From positions 1-49,203 of the forward strand of contig JAFGQO010000020.1 in assembly GCA_016935615.1 (NCBI GenBank): 49,203 nucleotides of DNA, in the 5' to 3' direction. Shown piece by piece: positions 41,838 to 49,203 of the stretch (position 1 is its first letter; each line of letters opens with the position of its first letter). The stretch is from Bacteroidales bacterium. Its GTDB lineage: Bacteria; Bacteroidota; Bacteroidia; Bacteroidales; UBA10428. The position numbers and the translations under genes were made by a program. Under the pieces are notes generated by a model that was not told the DNA's origin, did no database searches, and was given only the letters and a program-made list of their open reading frames with translations.

Positions 41838-43673
41838 TTATTGGTTGTTTTTTCTCTGTTCAACCTGCAACGGATGTTCCTCAACATATTTATCATGACG
41901 AACTCCTGTCACCTGCCAGGAGACTTTTAATCCTTCCTGTCCGCCTGCGATTTTAAACCTGTTATCCTGAATTTCACTGGCTATGTATACCTGGGCAAAT
42001 CCATTAATACAGGTTAACTGATAGGTAAAATCCTTATTTAATGCTTCAAACCATTCCGGTAGTTCAACCCAGGCTTTTCCATTCTGATCGAGTACAACAT
42101 TCCCTGTATACATATTCATCATTTGAGATGATTCAACCGAAGTATGTGATAAATAATGAGTTTCGGGATAAAGTGGATGATCGATCCGGAAAAATTTAAC
42201 TGCAGCTACTAATGAGCCACATTCCACATAATCTGATTCTACTCCTCCATCAACCTCTACAAGCCCGTCAAAATATCCTGCCCATCCGTTTCCTTTTGCA
42301 TAAACTCCAACACCTTGCGGCCCGTTTGCCTGGAAATATCCACCATAATTAAATTCCTGCGCAGAGGAAGTTTGAGTGGCTACGCCTTTAACGGCAATAC
42401 CATTCATTCCTGATGAAATGTTGTAAGAACCTATACCTCCTGTACCATTTGCTGTAAAATAGCCACCCCAGTTGTTTTTGCCTTTGCTGTTATCTGCTTC
42501 ACCTTTTACACCCACACCATTTACTCCTTTTGCTGTAAAGGTACCACCATAGTTCCTTATTGTGGATGTACTTTCTGCAATTCCTATTACTCCATAGGAA
42601 ACAGTTCCGTTGTCTTTTGATGCGACAAAACATCCACCTCTAACATTTCCCTGACCATATACGCCATAACTATTGTCACCTAATGCCTTAAAATATCCTC
42701 CATAATTGAAACTTACTTCGGTACTTGATGCTTCACCATACACACCATATTTATCCGCGGTGAAATATCCGCCATAATTTGCGCCAACCTTATTATTTGA
42801 AGCTGAACCAATAACTCCTGCGTAGGCATTCTCGCCAGTTGCTGAAAAATTTCCTCCTACATATGGAGAACTGGCTAAAACACCAATGCCAAGTTCACCA
42901 CGTGCATTAAACCATCCGCCTATATTCCGGTTACGGCCATCATTTGTAGCCCAACCAAAAACTCCGATTCCTTCGGTGCCATCTGTCCGAAAATACCCCC
43001 CAAAGTTGCTGTTTTCATGATAATTCATTGCATGACCTACTATAGCCATTCCATTTAATCCCCATGATTCTCCATAAACAGCATAACCTCTTTCACCTGA
43101 TGCATCGCTGGTTAAACCTTTTCCATCCGGTTGATTATTGTAGGTGAAAAAAGAAGAGTTAGACCTGCCATTTGAACCGACACTTAATTTTGACTTTGGA
43201 TCTGATGCATTTATCCCGACATTTCCGTTATTGTAATAGATATTGTCTCCCGATTCTGACCAGACACTGCTTCCCGTACCTCCTGCTTCTTTCGCGTACA
43301 ATGCATAAGGTACACTCAGCAATTCGCTGGTTCCCATTTCGGTTCCGTTAACCCTGATCTTAACATAGTAGGGTCCGTCTGTCCAATCAATACCTGCAAA
43401 ACCTGTGGGGTCTTCGGAACCTATTTCCAGGTTTGCAAGCCCAAATGCATTCGTAGAAGTTGAATGGGTCTCTGAAAAGACAGCAGAACCGGAAGAACTT
43501 CCCTGAAGAATTAAAATAGTAAGTGTAACGTGTGAATTTTTCAGGATCTCTCCGGAAGCATCACGCAATACTGCCTGGTAATTCATTTTACCGGGTGCCT
43601 GTGCAGAGCAAATTGTGTATGCTGTAAACAGCAATACAATACAATTAATTATTAGAGATTTAACGTTTTTCAT
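41838..43673 (-). CDS. Fibre-like secreted protein with GGYF repeats
   Basis: This 611-residue protein has a signal peptide ending CSAQ. The N-terminal module (PGKMNYQAVLRDASGEILKN ... LLSVPYALYAKEA) is a beta domain common in Bacteroidota surface proteins and tail-fibre-like proteins. A central stretch of about 300 residues contains around ten modules of 20-35 residues built as GGYF-x-A-x-G-x-x-G-V-x-G-x-A (variants GGWF, GGNF, GGCF, GGTF), which suggests a long beta-helix or fibre. The C-terminal domain (KFFRIDHPLYPETHYLSH ... VELPEWFEALNKDFTYQL ... KVSWQVTGVRHDKY) is a recurrent cap after such repeats. There is no FPNP-type sorting domain, so export past the outer membrane is unclear. It follows a small T9SS gene by 4 bp. 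Confidence 0.8.
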   Translation of the reverse strand: MKNVKSLIINCIVLLFTAYTICSAQAPGKMNYQAVLRDASGEILKNSHVTLTILILQGSSSGSAVFSETHSTSTNAFGLANLEIGSEDPTGFAGIDWTDGPYYVKIRVNGTEMGTSELLSVPYALYAKEAGGTGSSVWSESGDNIYYNNGNVGINASDPKSKLSVGSNGRSNSSFFTYNNQPDGKGLTSDASGERGYAVYGESWGLNGMAIVGHAMNYHENSNFGGYFRTDGTEGIGVFGWATNDGRNRNIGGWFNARGELGIGVLASSPYVGGNFSATGENAYAGVIGSASNNKVGANYGGYFTADKYGVYGEASSTEVSFNYGGYFKALGDNSYGVYGQGNVRGGCFVASKDNGTVSYGVIGIAESTSTIRNYGGTFTAKGVNGVGVKGEADNSKGKNNWGGYFTANGTGGIGSYNISSGMNGIAVKGVATQTSSAQEFNYGGYFQANGPQGVGVYAKGNGWAGYFDGLVEVDGGVESDYVECGSLVAAVKFFRIDHPLYPETHYLSHTSVESSQMMNMYTGNVVLDQNGKAWVELPEWFEALNKDFTYQLTCINGFAQVYIASEIQDNRFKIAGGQEGLKVSWQVTGVRHDKYVEEHPLQVEQRKNNQ

Positions 43674-43677
43674 GGCT

Positions 43678-44151
43678 TTATTTTTTAATGATTTTAAAAG
43701 TTTTTAGTTCTTTATTACCTTCTATGACCTTAAGGAAATACATAGATGGTGTTAATAGAGAGAAATTGATTTCGGTTTGGTCTGAAACCAGTAATCCTTC
43801 CAGAATTTGCCCGCCTTCCATAGTAAAGAGATAATAATGCAGGCCTTCAAACTGATCTGTTTTTAGAATTATATAATCGTTTGCAGGATTTGGGAAGGCT
43901 GTTATTTCAAACTCCAGTGCAGGCAGAATATATTCAGTTACTATGCTAATTTCCGACTGATGGAATCCCTGTGTTAGGATCTTGTCGTCTTTTATTAAAG
44001 TAGCCGTAACAGGTTCACCAATGGTGAAAGCAACTGATCCGGAGCTGTTTTCGAAATAGTTACCTGAAGTAGCTATTACTTCCTGCGATCGTACTGCAAC
44101 AATAAATGCAAATAAACAGGACATTGTGAAAAGAATTTTTTTTATTTTCAT
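43678..44151 (-). CDS. Small T9SS type A sorting-domain protein
   Basis: This 157-residue protein has a signal peptide ending AVRSQ. The first mature part (VIATSGNYFENSSGSVAFTIGEPVT ... LTQGFHQ) is a short beta module often seen directly before sorting domains in Bacteroidota. The remainder (FEITAFPNPANDYIILKTD ... YFLKVIEGNKELKTFKIIKK) is a standard type A C-terminal sorting domain. The protein is therefore mostly sorting signal with little cargo, which suggests a small surface protein or a partner of the adjacent fibre gene (4-bp gap). The 761-residue propeller gene lies 11 bp upstream, so all form one operon. Confidence 0.85.
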   Translation of the reverse strand: MKIKKILFTMSCLFAFIVAVRSQEVIATSGNYFENSSGSVAFTIGEPVTATLIKDDKILTQGFHQSEISIVTEYILPALEFEITAFPNPANDYIILKTDQFEGLHYYLFTMEGGQILEGLLVSDQTEINFSLLTPSMYFLKVIEGNKELKTFKIIKK

Positions 44152-44162
44152 GGCTTTGGATT

Positions 44163-46448
44163 TTATTGAACAATAACTTTTTGAACCGAAGAATGAATTC
44201 CATTGCTTACAGCAAGGATATAGAGGCCGGAAGGTAAATTACTTACATCAATACTGGTCTCATTGTCTTTAAGGATTTTATTCCATATGAGTGAGCCTGT
44301 TTGATCATAAAGTCTTACAGAAGTTCCCTCTATGGATTCAATAGTAAGTATGCCTGAAACAGGATTTGGAAATATTCTGAACACTGTTTCGTTTTGGTTT
44401 TCAAAAACAGGAGTTGTACTTGTTTCACATACGTCTCCAATTCCGTTCCCATTTGAGTCCTGCTGACTGGCATTTGGTGTGTTCGGACAGTTATCGCAGG
44501 CATTTCCTATGTTATCGCCGTCAGAATCTTCCTGATAAGGATTCGGATCGAATAGACAGTTATCGCATTTGTTACCAATGTTATCGCCATCGGCATCATC
44601 CTGTACAGGATTTTCTATATCCGGACAATTGTCAATGTTATCTTCAATACGATCACCATCCCTGTCATAACCTGTTTTAACCAACCGGACATTATCAATT
44701 CTGACATTGGAATCCCATTCTCCGAATTCCAATGAAAGTCTCATGGCAGAATAAACTTCAAGCAATGTAAAGTCGAAAGTGAAGGTTTGTTTTTCTTTAT
44801 TCAGCCAGATATTTTCGTTTACCTGTGTTAACCATGGATCTTCGTTCTGACCGAAAAAAACATGAGTATACCTGTTAACAGATTCTGCCGAGGCATCGAA
44901 TGAAAGAGAGTACATAGCATAGGGTTCAAGTCGTGCTTTTTGTTCTTCACTGAAAGGCTGGATAAGTTGAATATGCCAGAATTCAGGATAGTCAGAGGTC
45001 TGTATGTTGTGTATAAGGCACACACCATTCTGAATCGTTGCATCAGCAAAAGCTCCTGCATTGTTGTCAACCCACAGCCACCAGGGATCCAGGTTGCAGG
45101 AACCAAAATCTCCATTCAGGATGATGTTATCCGGATCATCAATGGATGATGCTACACAACCCCTAAAAATATATGCCGAACCAACAGGAGACGCGGACAA
45201 TTGTTTTCTGCAGGCTCCGACAATGACCTGATCTCCTGAGATGCTTACTGAATTTCCAAACAGATCGAAGGCTTGTCTGTCATTGGCAACGATCTTCTGG
45301 ACTTCATTCCAGTTGCCTGCGGCATCCAATTGATATATGTAAGCCGATCCGGCATTATTTAGGGTATTTTTTCCGTTGTTGTCTTCATTTTCGGCATATG
45401 CTCCGACAACGGCATAATTCCCCGAAATACTGACCGAACAGCCAAAACTATCGACAGCAGCCCTGTCACCTGCAACAATCTTTTGCATCATTTCAAGGGA
45501 TCCATTCTTTAATTCATAGACGTAAGCCGATCCTGCATTTTCTATTGTATTATTCTCGCTGGCATCCTCATCTTCATGATAAGCGCCAACAATAGCATAA
45601 TTACCCGATATGCAAACCGAGGAACCGAATTGATCATCATAGGCTACCTCCGGAGCCGTTAATTGTTGTACTTCACTCCAGATGCCATCGTTGTTGCGGT
45701 GAAATAAGTAAGCTGCCCCGGCTCTTGATTTATAGGAAACGTTTTTACCGTTTGCACCGATAATAGCATAATTTCCCGACAGACTTACTGTACATCCAAA
45801 GTAATCGTACCTGTCAAAATAAGAAGCTTCAAGCTTTTGTTTTTCGATCCACCTGCCTGAAGCATCCCGCTCAAAAATATAAGCAGCTCCGCTTCTGGTA
45901 CGGGATGGATCATCATGGCTCTTATAATAAGCACCCACAATAGCATATTCACCACAAATACATACCGAGTTTCCAAAACAATCACCTGTCGACCAATCTG
46001 AAGCAACAAGTTTTTGAACATAATTCCAGTTTCCGTTTGCGTCACATTCAAAAACCGATGCGGAACCAACCCAGCTTAAATCGTCATAATACGCTCCGAC
46101 AATGGCATATCTGCCGGAAATACTTACTGACCATCCGAAATAATCACCTTCTGATCTGTAGGCATTGGTTAGTTTTTGTGCACGTTGCCAGTTCCCGGTA
46201 CTTGCCTGCCGTTTGTATATATAAGCAGCTCCTGCACCAGAAACAGGATTATACCCATTGACATCAGTATCTTCATAAGGTGCACCAACAATAGCATAAT
46301 CACCTGATATGCATACTGAGTTACCAAAATATCCATACGGTTCCATATTGGCAGAATACAAATTCTGAATTTCCTGAAAGTTTTGGCTGAAAGAGGAACT
46401 ATACTGGAGAAAAAGAAATGCTGCAATCCATTTTATTCTTGTTTTCAT
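44163..46448 (-). CDS. T9SS cargo: seven FG-GAP-like repeats, jelly-roll module, thrombospondin-3 repeats
   Basis: This 761-residue protein has a signal peptide ending SSSFSQ. Residues ~40-430 carry seven repeats of the type FGxSVxISGxYAIVGAY, spaced about 50 residues apart, enough for a closed seven-bladed propeller. A carbohydrate-binding-like jelly-roll follows (NIILNGDFGSCNLDPWWLW ... VRIDNVRLVKTG). Then come three calcium-binding thrombospondin type 3 repeats (DRDGDRIEDNIDNCPD, DADGDNIGNKCDNC, DSDGDNIGNACDNCP). The C-terminus (VFRIFPNPVSGILTIESIEG ... LPSGLYILAV) is a type A sorting domain. It heads the operon that continues to the lipoprotein at 41408. Confidence 0.9.
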   Translation of the reverse strand: MKTRIKWIAAFLFLQYSSSFSQNFQEIQNLYSANMEPYGYFGNSVCISGDYAIVGAPYEDTDVNGYNPVSGAGAAYIYKRQASTGNWQRAQKLTNAYRSEGDYFGWSVSISGRYAIVGAYYDDLSWVGSASVFECDANGNWNYVQKLVASDWSTGDCFGNSVCICGEYAIVGAYYKSHDDPSRTRSGAAYIFERDASGRWIEKQKLEASYFDRYDYFGCTVSLSGNYAIIGANGKNVSYKSRAGAAYLFHRNNDGIWSEVQQLTAPEVAYDDQFGSSVCISGNYAIVGAYHEDEDASENNTIENAGSAYVYELKNGSLEMMQKIVAGDRAAVDSFGCSVSISGNYAVVGAYAENEDNNGKNTLNNAGSAYIYQLDAAGNWNEVQKIVANDRQAFDLFGNSVSISGDQVIVGACRKQLSASPVGSAYIFRGCVASSIDDPDNIILNGDFGSCNLDPWWLWVDNNAGAFADATIQNGVCLIHNIQTSDYPEFWHIQLIQPFSEEQKARLEPYAMYSLSFDASAESVNRYTHVFFGQNEDPWLTQVNENIWLNKEKQTFTFDFTLLEVYSAMRLSLEFGEWDSNVRIDNVRLVKTGYDRDGDRIEDNIDNCPDIENPVQDDADGDNIGNKCDNCLFDPNPYQEDSDGDNIGNACDNCPNTPNASQQDSNGNGIGDVCETSTTPVFENQNETVFRIFPNPVSGILTIESIEGTSVRLYDQTGSLIWNKILKDNETSIDVSNLPSGLYILAVSNGIHSSVQKVIVQ

Positions 46449-46922
46449 CGCTTTTGTATTTAGTATAATTTTTACCGAATATTACGATGAACCATGAAGG
46501 ATTGAAACAACACATTGATATTCGTTGAAGTTTGATTGAAATACGTGTTACTATGGCAATAATTCGTTCTCACCCTGATTCAAATGATAACTGAACAGAT
46601 TGTTGTTTTGACCGTTTTATTACCGGGAATATAAGAGGATCAATTCGAACCTATGGAATACATATCATCATATGGAGGTATCACAGATTGAGTAGTCTTG
46701 CTTTTGATCAGGATCACTTCCTGAAAAGGAGAAGCAAAGGCATTCGTAAACCTTGTATGGAGGAACACGTTCAGCAGATATGCATTAACCGGATAGTTTA
46801 CTTGTTCTGAGTCAATGCGGATCATCAGACAAAACGACTAATGGTTCATTGATATCAGACCATTCATTCCGGACAGAAGGAAAAATCCCTGAGTTAATTA
46901 AGAAGAAATATAAAATGAAGTG
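46449..46922. other. 474-bp intergenic region, no supported gene
   Basis: I see no convincing gene, RNA or repeat here. A 61-codon minus-strand open frame (46640-46825) has no signal peptide, family resemblance or good context. The part next to 46448 must hold the promoter of the propeller operon, but no clean TAnnTTTG box was found. Confidence 0.4.
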
Positions 46923-47393
46923 TTATTTTTTGATTATTCTGAATTTTTGTAACAATTCAGTTTCGGAAGACACCTCGATAAAATACTCTGAAGGGATCAG
47001 GTAAATAAACTCCACCGGTGTCTCAACACTTACAATTTGTTTCGCTTCCAGAATACGGCCATCCAGATCAGTAAGCTTATAGCTGAGACCATCAAATTCC
47101 ACAATATCCAGAACAACGAACTCTTCATTTCCCGCTGAAGATGCATTCAATACAAAATCCATGTTCTCCTTTTTTTCGATAGTGAATATTTCCAAACCTG
47201 ATGTTGTGGATCTTTCAGGAGGTAATGGCTTTATATCATGGATTTTTTCCTTTGGAGATCCATCAGAGTTTAAAGCAATAGAAACAGATCCATTGTCAGA
47301 ATCGTTTATATCTGAACCAGGCACTTTGTCCTGTGCATGTAAAGTATACATGATCAGACAAAGGCATAGCCATAGGGTTGTTTTCTTTTTCAT
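46923..47393 (-). CDS. Small secreted protein with a T9SS-like C-terminus
   Basis: The ATG at 47393 gives 156 residues and opens a signal peptide (KKKTTLWLCLCLIMYTLHAQ); an ATG seven codons upstream is in frame but less suitable. The middle (SDINDSDNGSVSIALNSDGS ... PLPPERSTT) is polar and low in structure. The C-terminal ~80 residues (FVVLDIVEFDGLSYKLTDLDGRILEAKQI ... EYFIEVSSETELLQKFRIIKK) follow the strand pattern of a type A sorting domain and end FRIIKK, but the FPNP motif at its head is missing. It may be a diverged relative of the small protein at 43678. It stands alone. Confidence 0.7.
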   Translation of the reverse strand: MKKKTTLWLCLCLIMYTLHAQDKVPGSDINDSDNGSVSIALNSDGSPKEKIHDIKPLPPERSTTSGLEIFTIEKKENMDFVLNASSAGNEEFVVLDIVEFDGLSYKLTDLDGRILEAKQIVSVETPVEFIYLIPSEYFIEVSSETELLQKFRIIKK

Positions 47394-47877
47394 ACCAATT
47401 GGTTTTAACGGCAATAATTCAGGCAGTAACTTCTATTATCTTTCTATCTTAATGAGCAATTTATAATTAAGTGACCTTTATCCTTATCTTTATTTGACTA
47501 ACAAACGTATACCGGCAATGAATCGTTTTTTATTTATGTGTAACAATCAGAAAAATAAATTGTTTAACTCAATTTTTCATTGTAGCTTTTATTTAACAGT
47601 AACTTTTCTCATCAGTTTACCTTTAAATTTTGAGGAAAACAAACCGGAAGAACGATTAAGCTAACTTCTTCTGAATATTGTGTCTGTAAATAATAAGATA
47701 CCCGGTCTTCAAATATAAATCTCGCCTGTCGATTTATGTTTTGGTATTCCACAAAAGCACAAATCATTTTTTATCTTCAATTCGAATGCAAAAATATAAC
47801 ATAAAAACTTATATGTCAAGGAATTAATGTTTTTCATTCATTCCCTGACAGAGTACCGATAATTTGCCAGGGTGATA
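47394..47877. other. 484-bp AT-rich intergenic region, no supported gene
   Basis: No gene or RNA is evident. A TACGTTTG box lies on the minus strand at 47509-47502, about 110 bp before the small secreted protein start, but without a well-spaced -33 element. The rest is AT-rich sequence between two minus-strand genes. Confidence 0.35.
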
Positions 47878-48660
47878 CTATTTTATTAATGATAGAATTA
47901 ATTTTTCCATGCGTTCAAAATGTGAGCCTTTCCAAAACACTTTATCACAGTGAGGGCAATAATAAAATTCATTAAAGAATAGAGCTGTTTCCGGATTGAT
48001 CTTACCGGCAATTTCTTCCTTCTTTTTTGGGATAAGTTCAGCATTGCATGTCATGCAGCGGGTAAAGGAATTAAATTTGCTAAAAAGATCGAATTTTTTT
48101 ATCACCTCGTTCAGCTGTTCATGCTTATCAATTGCCCTTACAAAATATCCGTGGCTCACTTCTTTCGATTTAAGCAGCAACTTATCGCGCGTAAGGATGA
48201 TCCGTTGTTCCTTTTTTGACACCGAGATGATCTCATCATCATCTATATCCGGTCTGTATAAGGTATCGAAACCCAGCATCCTGAGATATTTTGCCAGTTT
48301 ACCCAAATGTGCATCCAGAACAAAACGAGGATCTCTTAAGGGAGTTTTTCTTGCTTTTGTTACCGGAGTGATGTCCAGGCTTTCAAACACCGGATATACG
48401 GAGATGAAATCATTTTCCCGGAGTTGGTATCCAAAATCAACAGCTTTTTCGTTCACCAGTATCATGTCTACTTCGGAAAGAGGAATGCCAATTGATTCAA
48501 GGGTTTCACGAACCGATATCGGTGTTTTGAATGCCTGCATAAAAGGCTTTTGTTTTCTTTCCGGCGACAGGAAATCATTCAGTTCGGCATAAAAGCGAAA
48601 AGTAAATTCTTTTTTGATGTTCTTTCCCTGGGTCTTATGTGCCGCTTTTTTTTGAAACAC
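47878..48660 (-). CDS. Mut7-C RNase-domain protein with N-terminal ubiquitin-like domain
   Basis: The chosen GTG at 48660 gives 260 residues. An upstream ATG at 48723 would overlap the DUF2784 gene by 89 bp and add hydrophobic sequence, so it is less likely. The first ~95 residues (EFTFRFYAELNDFLSPERK ... VDMILVNEKAVDFGYQLRENDFISVYPVFE) form the Mut7-C ubiquitin-like domain. The rest is the Mut7-C domain with a PIN-type start, DPRFVLDAHLGKLAKYLRMLGFDTLY, acidic residues DIDDDEI and TRDKLLL, then a zinc ribbon (RCMTCNAELIP ... YYCPHCDKVFWKGSHFERM). Such proteins are predicted RNases or nucleic-acid processing factors in the cytoplasm; no substrate is known. Confidence 0.85.
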   Translation of the reverse strand: MFQKKAAHKTQGKNIKKEFTFRFYAELNDFLSPERKQKPFMQAFKTPISVRETLESIGIPLSEVDMILVNEKAVDFGYQLRENDFISVYPVFESLDITPVTKARKTPLRDPRFVLDAHLGKLAKYLRMLGFDTLYRPDIDDDEIISVSKKEQRIILTRDKLLLKSKEVSHGYFVRAIDKHEQLNEVIKKFDLFSKFNSFTRCMTCNAELIPKKKEEIAGKINPETALFFNEFYYCPHCDKVFWKGSHFERMEKLILSLIK

Positions 48661-49033
48661 TTTTTGATCTTTTTTTGATTCTTTTATACAAAATGAAACC
48701 GTATATAGCAAAATTAAGAACAATTACAATTGAGCCCAAAACAAATTGCAGGTTGCGGGTAAGTGTTTCAGGATAAATAAGAGGTACGATATAGCGTTCG
48801 ATAAAATCGGTTTCATAGGTATTGCCGCCACTCATTTTCCTGAAATAATTTTCAAGTGGAGTCAGAGGACACAGCATATTGAAATATTCCACAACAATTC
48901 CCCACAGGGCAAATGGAATATGTATCCATACTATCCGGGGCCATTTTATCACAAGAAAAGCTCCAAGACATACAAACAGAATAAAAAGCAGGTGTAAGAA
49001 AACAACCAGATTTGACAGAAAATTGTATACCAT
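48635..49033 (-). CDS. DUF2784 membrane protein
   Basis: This 132-residue protein has three membrane segments (about residues 6-27, 33-50 and 98-118) with the DUF2784 pattern: FLHLLFILFVCLGAFLV, then WIHIPFALWGIVVEYFNMLCPLTPLENYFR and a GGNTYETDFIERYIVPLIYPE stretch. The function of DUF2784 is unknown. Its 3' end runs 26 bp into the next gene if that gene starts at the GTG, so translation is likely coupled. The basic tail (KRIKKRSKSVSKKSGT) lies in the cytoplasm. Confidence 0.87.
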   Translation of the reverse strand: MVYNFLSNLVVFLHLLFILFVCLGAFLVIKWPRIVWIHIPFALWGIVVEYFNMLCPLTPLENYFRKMSGGNTYETDFIERYIVPLIYPETLTRNLQFVLGSIVIVLNFAIYGFILYKRIKKRSKSVSKKSGT

Positions 49034-49116
49034 AGGCTCAGGTGTTTATATATTCTGTAAGTTTATCATTTTACTCAGTGCTAAAAAATAGTTACAAGTC
49101 TCTGGTCACTGGTCTT

Positions 49117-49203
49117 AAAAGGCAAAAGGCAAAAGGCAAAAGGCAAAAGGCAAAAGGCAAAAGGCAAAAGGCAAAAGGCAAAAGGCAAAAGGCAAAAGGC
49201 AAA
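49117..49203. repeat. Heptamer tandem repeat (AAAAGGC)n, cut by the window edge
   Basis: The unit AAAAGGC is repeated without error from 49117 to the last base, about 12.4 copies, and evidently continues beyond the window. It begins right after TGGTCACTGGTCTT-type sequence, some 85 bp upstream of the DUF2784 start. A 7-bp unit is not a multiple of three, so it is unlikely to be coding; it is a candidate length-variable (slippage) locus. Confidence 0.9.

Noticed and set aside
46640..46825. Small minus-strand gene of 61 codons
   Set aside because: No signal peptide, family likeness, ribosome site or operon context; it sits in an otherwise empty spacer.
47996..48592. 198-codon plus-strand open frame
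   Set aside because: It is antisense to the Mut7-C gene, and its cysteines and serines are a shadow of that gene's codons.
49117..49203. CRISPR array
   Set aside because: The repeat is a 7-bp perfect tandem with no spacers and no cas gene nearby.
1..49203. tRNA or rRNA genes
   Set aside because: No cloverleaf with a recognisable T-arm sequence and no rRNA-like stretch was found by eye; a tRNAscan and Infernal run would settle it.

Overview
The window reads as chromosomal DNA of a Bacteroidota bacterium, probably an anaerobic or facultatively anaerobic Bacteroidales/Marinilabiliales-type organism. The evidence is many secreted proteins ending in type IX secretion (T9SS) sorting domains of the FPNP...F-I-K type, gliding-motility-type (type B) C-terminal domains, a PorP/SprF protein, AT-rich intergenic DNA with few Shine-Dalgarno sequences, several TTG/GTG starts, and a [NiFe]-hydrogenase locus. 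I saw no rRNA, tRNA, CRISPR array, prophage or intact transposase.

Layout. 1-5.7 kb is housekeeping and envelope: the 3' end of an NfeD-like gene, mltG, a phosphohexomutase, murB, a family 4-type glycosyltransferase and a DUF2062 membrane protein. 5.9-10.5 kb is a three-gene surface operon: a giant LTD/CotH/T9SS protein, a small lipoprotein and a DUF2490 barrel. 10.5-17.3 kb is a patchwork holding a MITE-like palindromic element, small membrane and hypothetical proteins, a DUF4139 protein with a decayed second fragment downstream of a methyltransferase, a SnoaL-like protein, a flavoprotein, a tyrosine-rich secreted protein and a CPBP protease. 17.3-24.1 kb is a T9SS-linked signalling and surface locus: an ECF sigma factor and an anti-sigma factor whose extracytoplasmic end looks like a T9SS type B cargo domain, divergent from a PorP/SprF protein, a five-PKD cargo and a type B cargo. 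24.3-30.3 kb holds a GH13 enzyme, a GH43 enzyme with a racemase-family gene, an outer-membrane barrel protein and a quinone-reductase-like flavoprotein.

30.4-40.0 kb is the most interesting part. On the minus strand lies a compact set: HdrA-like protein b, a QmoC-like ferredoxin/cytochrome b membrane subunit, HdrA-like protein a, MvhD, MvhG (small hydrogenase subunit), MvhA (large subunit), a hydrogenase maturation protease and a CBS-domain protein, ending at a strong terminator. The divergent neighbour is rex, and a near-consensus Rex operator lies between them. No HdrB is present. I infer a soluble-type (group 3c-like) hydrogenase plugged into a Qmo-like membrane module, i.e. H2 coupled to the menaquinone pool with HdrA-type flavins in between, under NADH/NAD+ control. 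The two HdrA paralogues carry complementary subsets of the usual HdrA Fe-S sites.

40.1-47.4 kb is a run of minus-strand exported proteins: a barrel-like protein, a lipoprotein, a GGYF-repeat fibre-like protein, a seven-repeat FG-GAP propeller with thrombospondin-3 repeats, and small T9SS proteins. 47.9-49.0 kb holds a Mut7-C RNase-domain protein and a DUF2784 membrane protein. The window ends inside a 7-bp tandem repeat.
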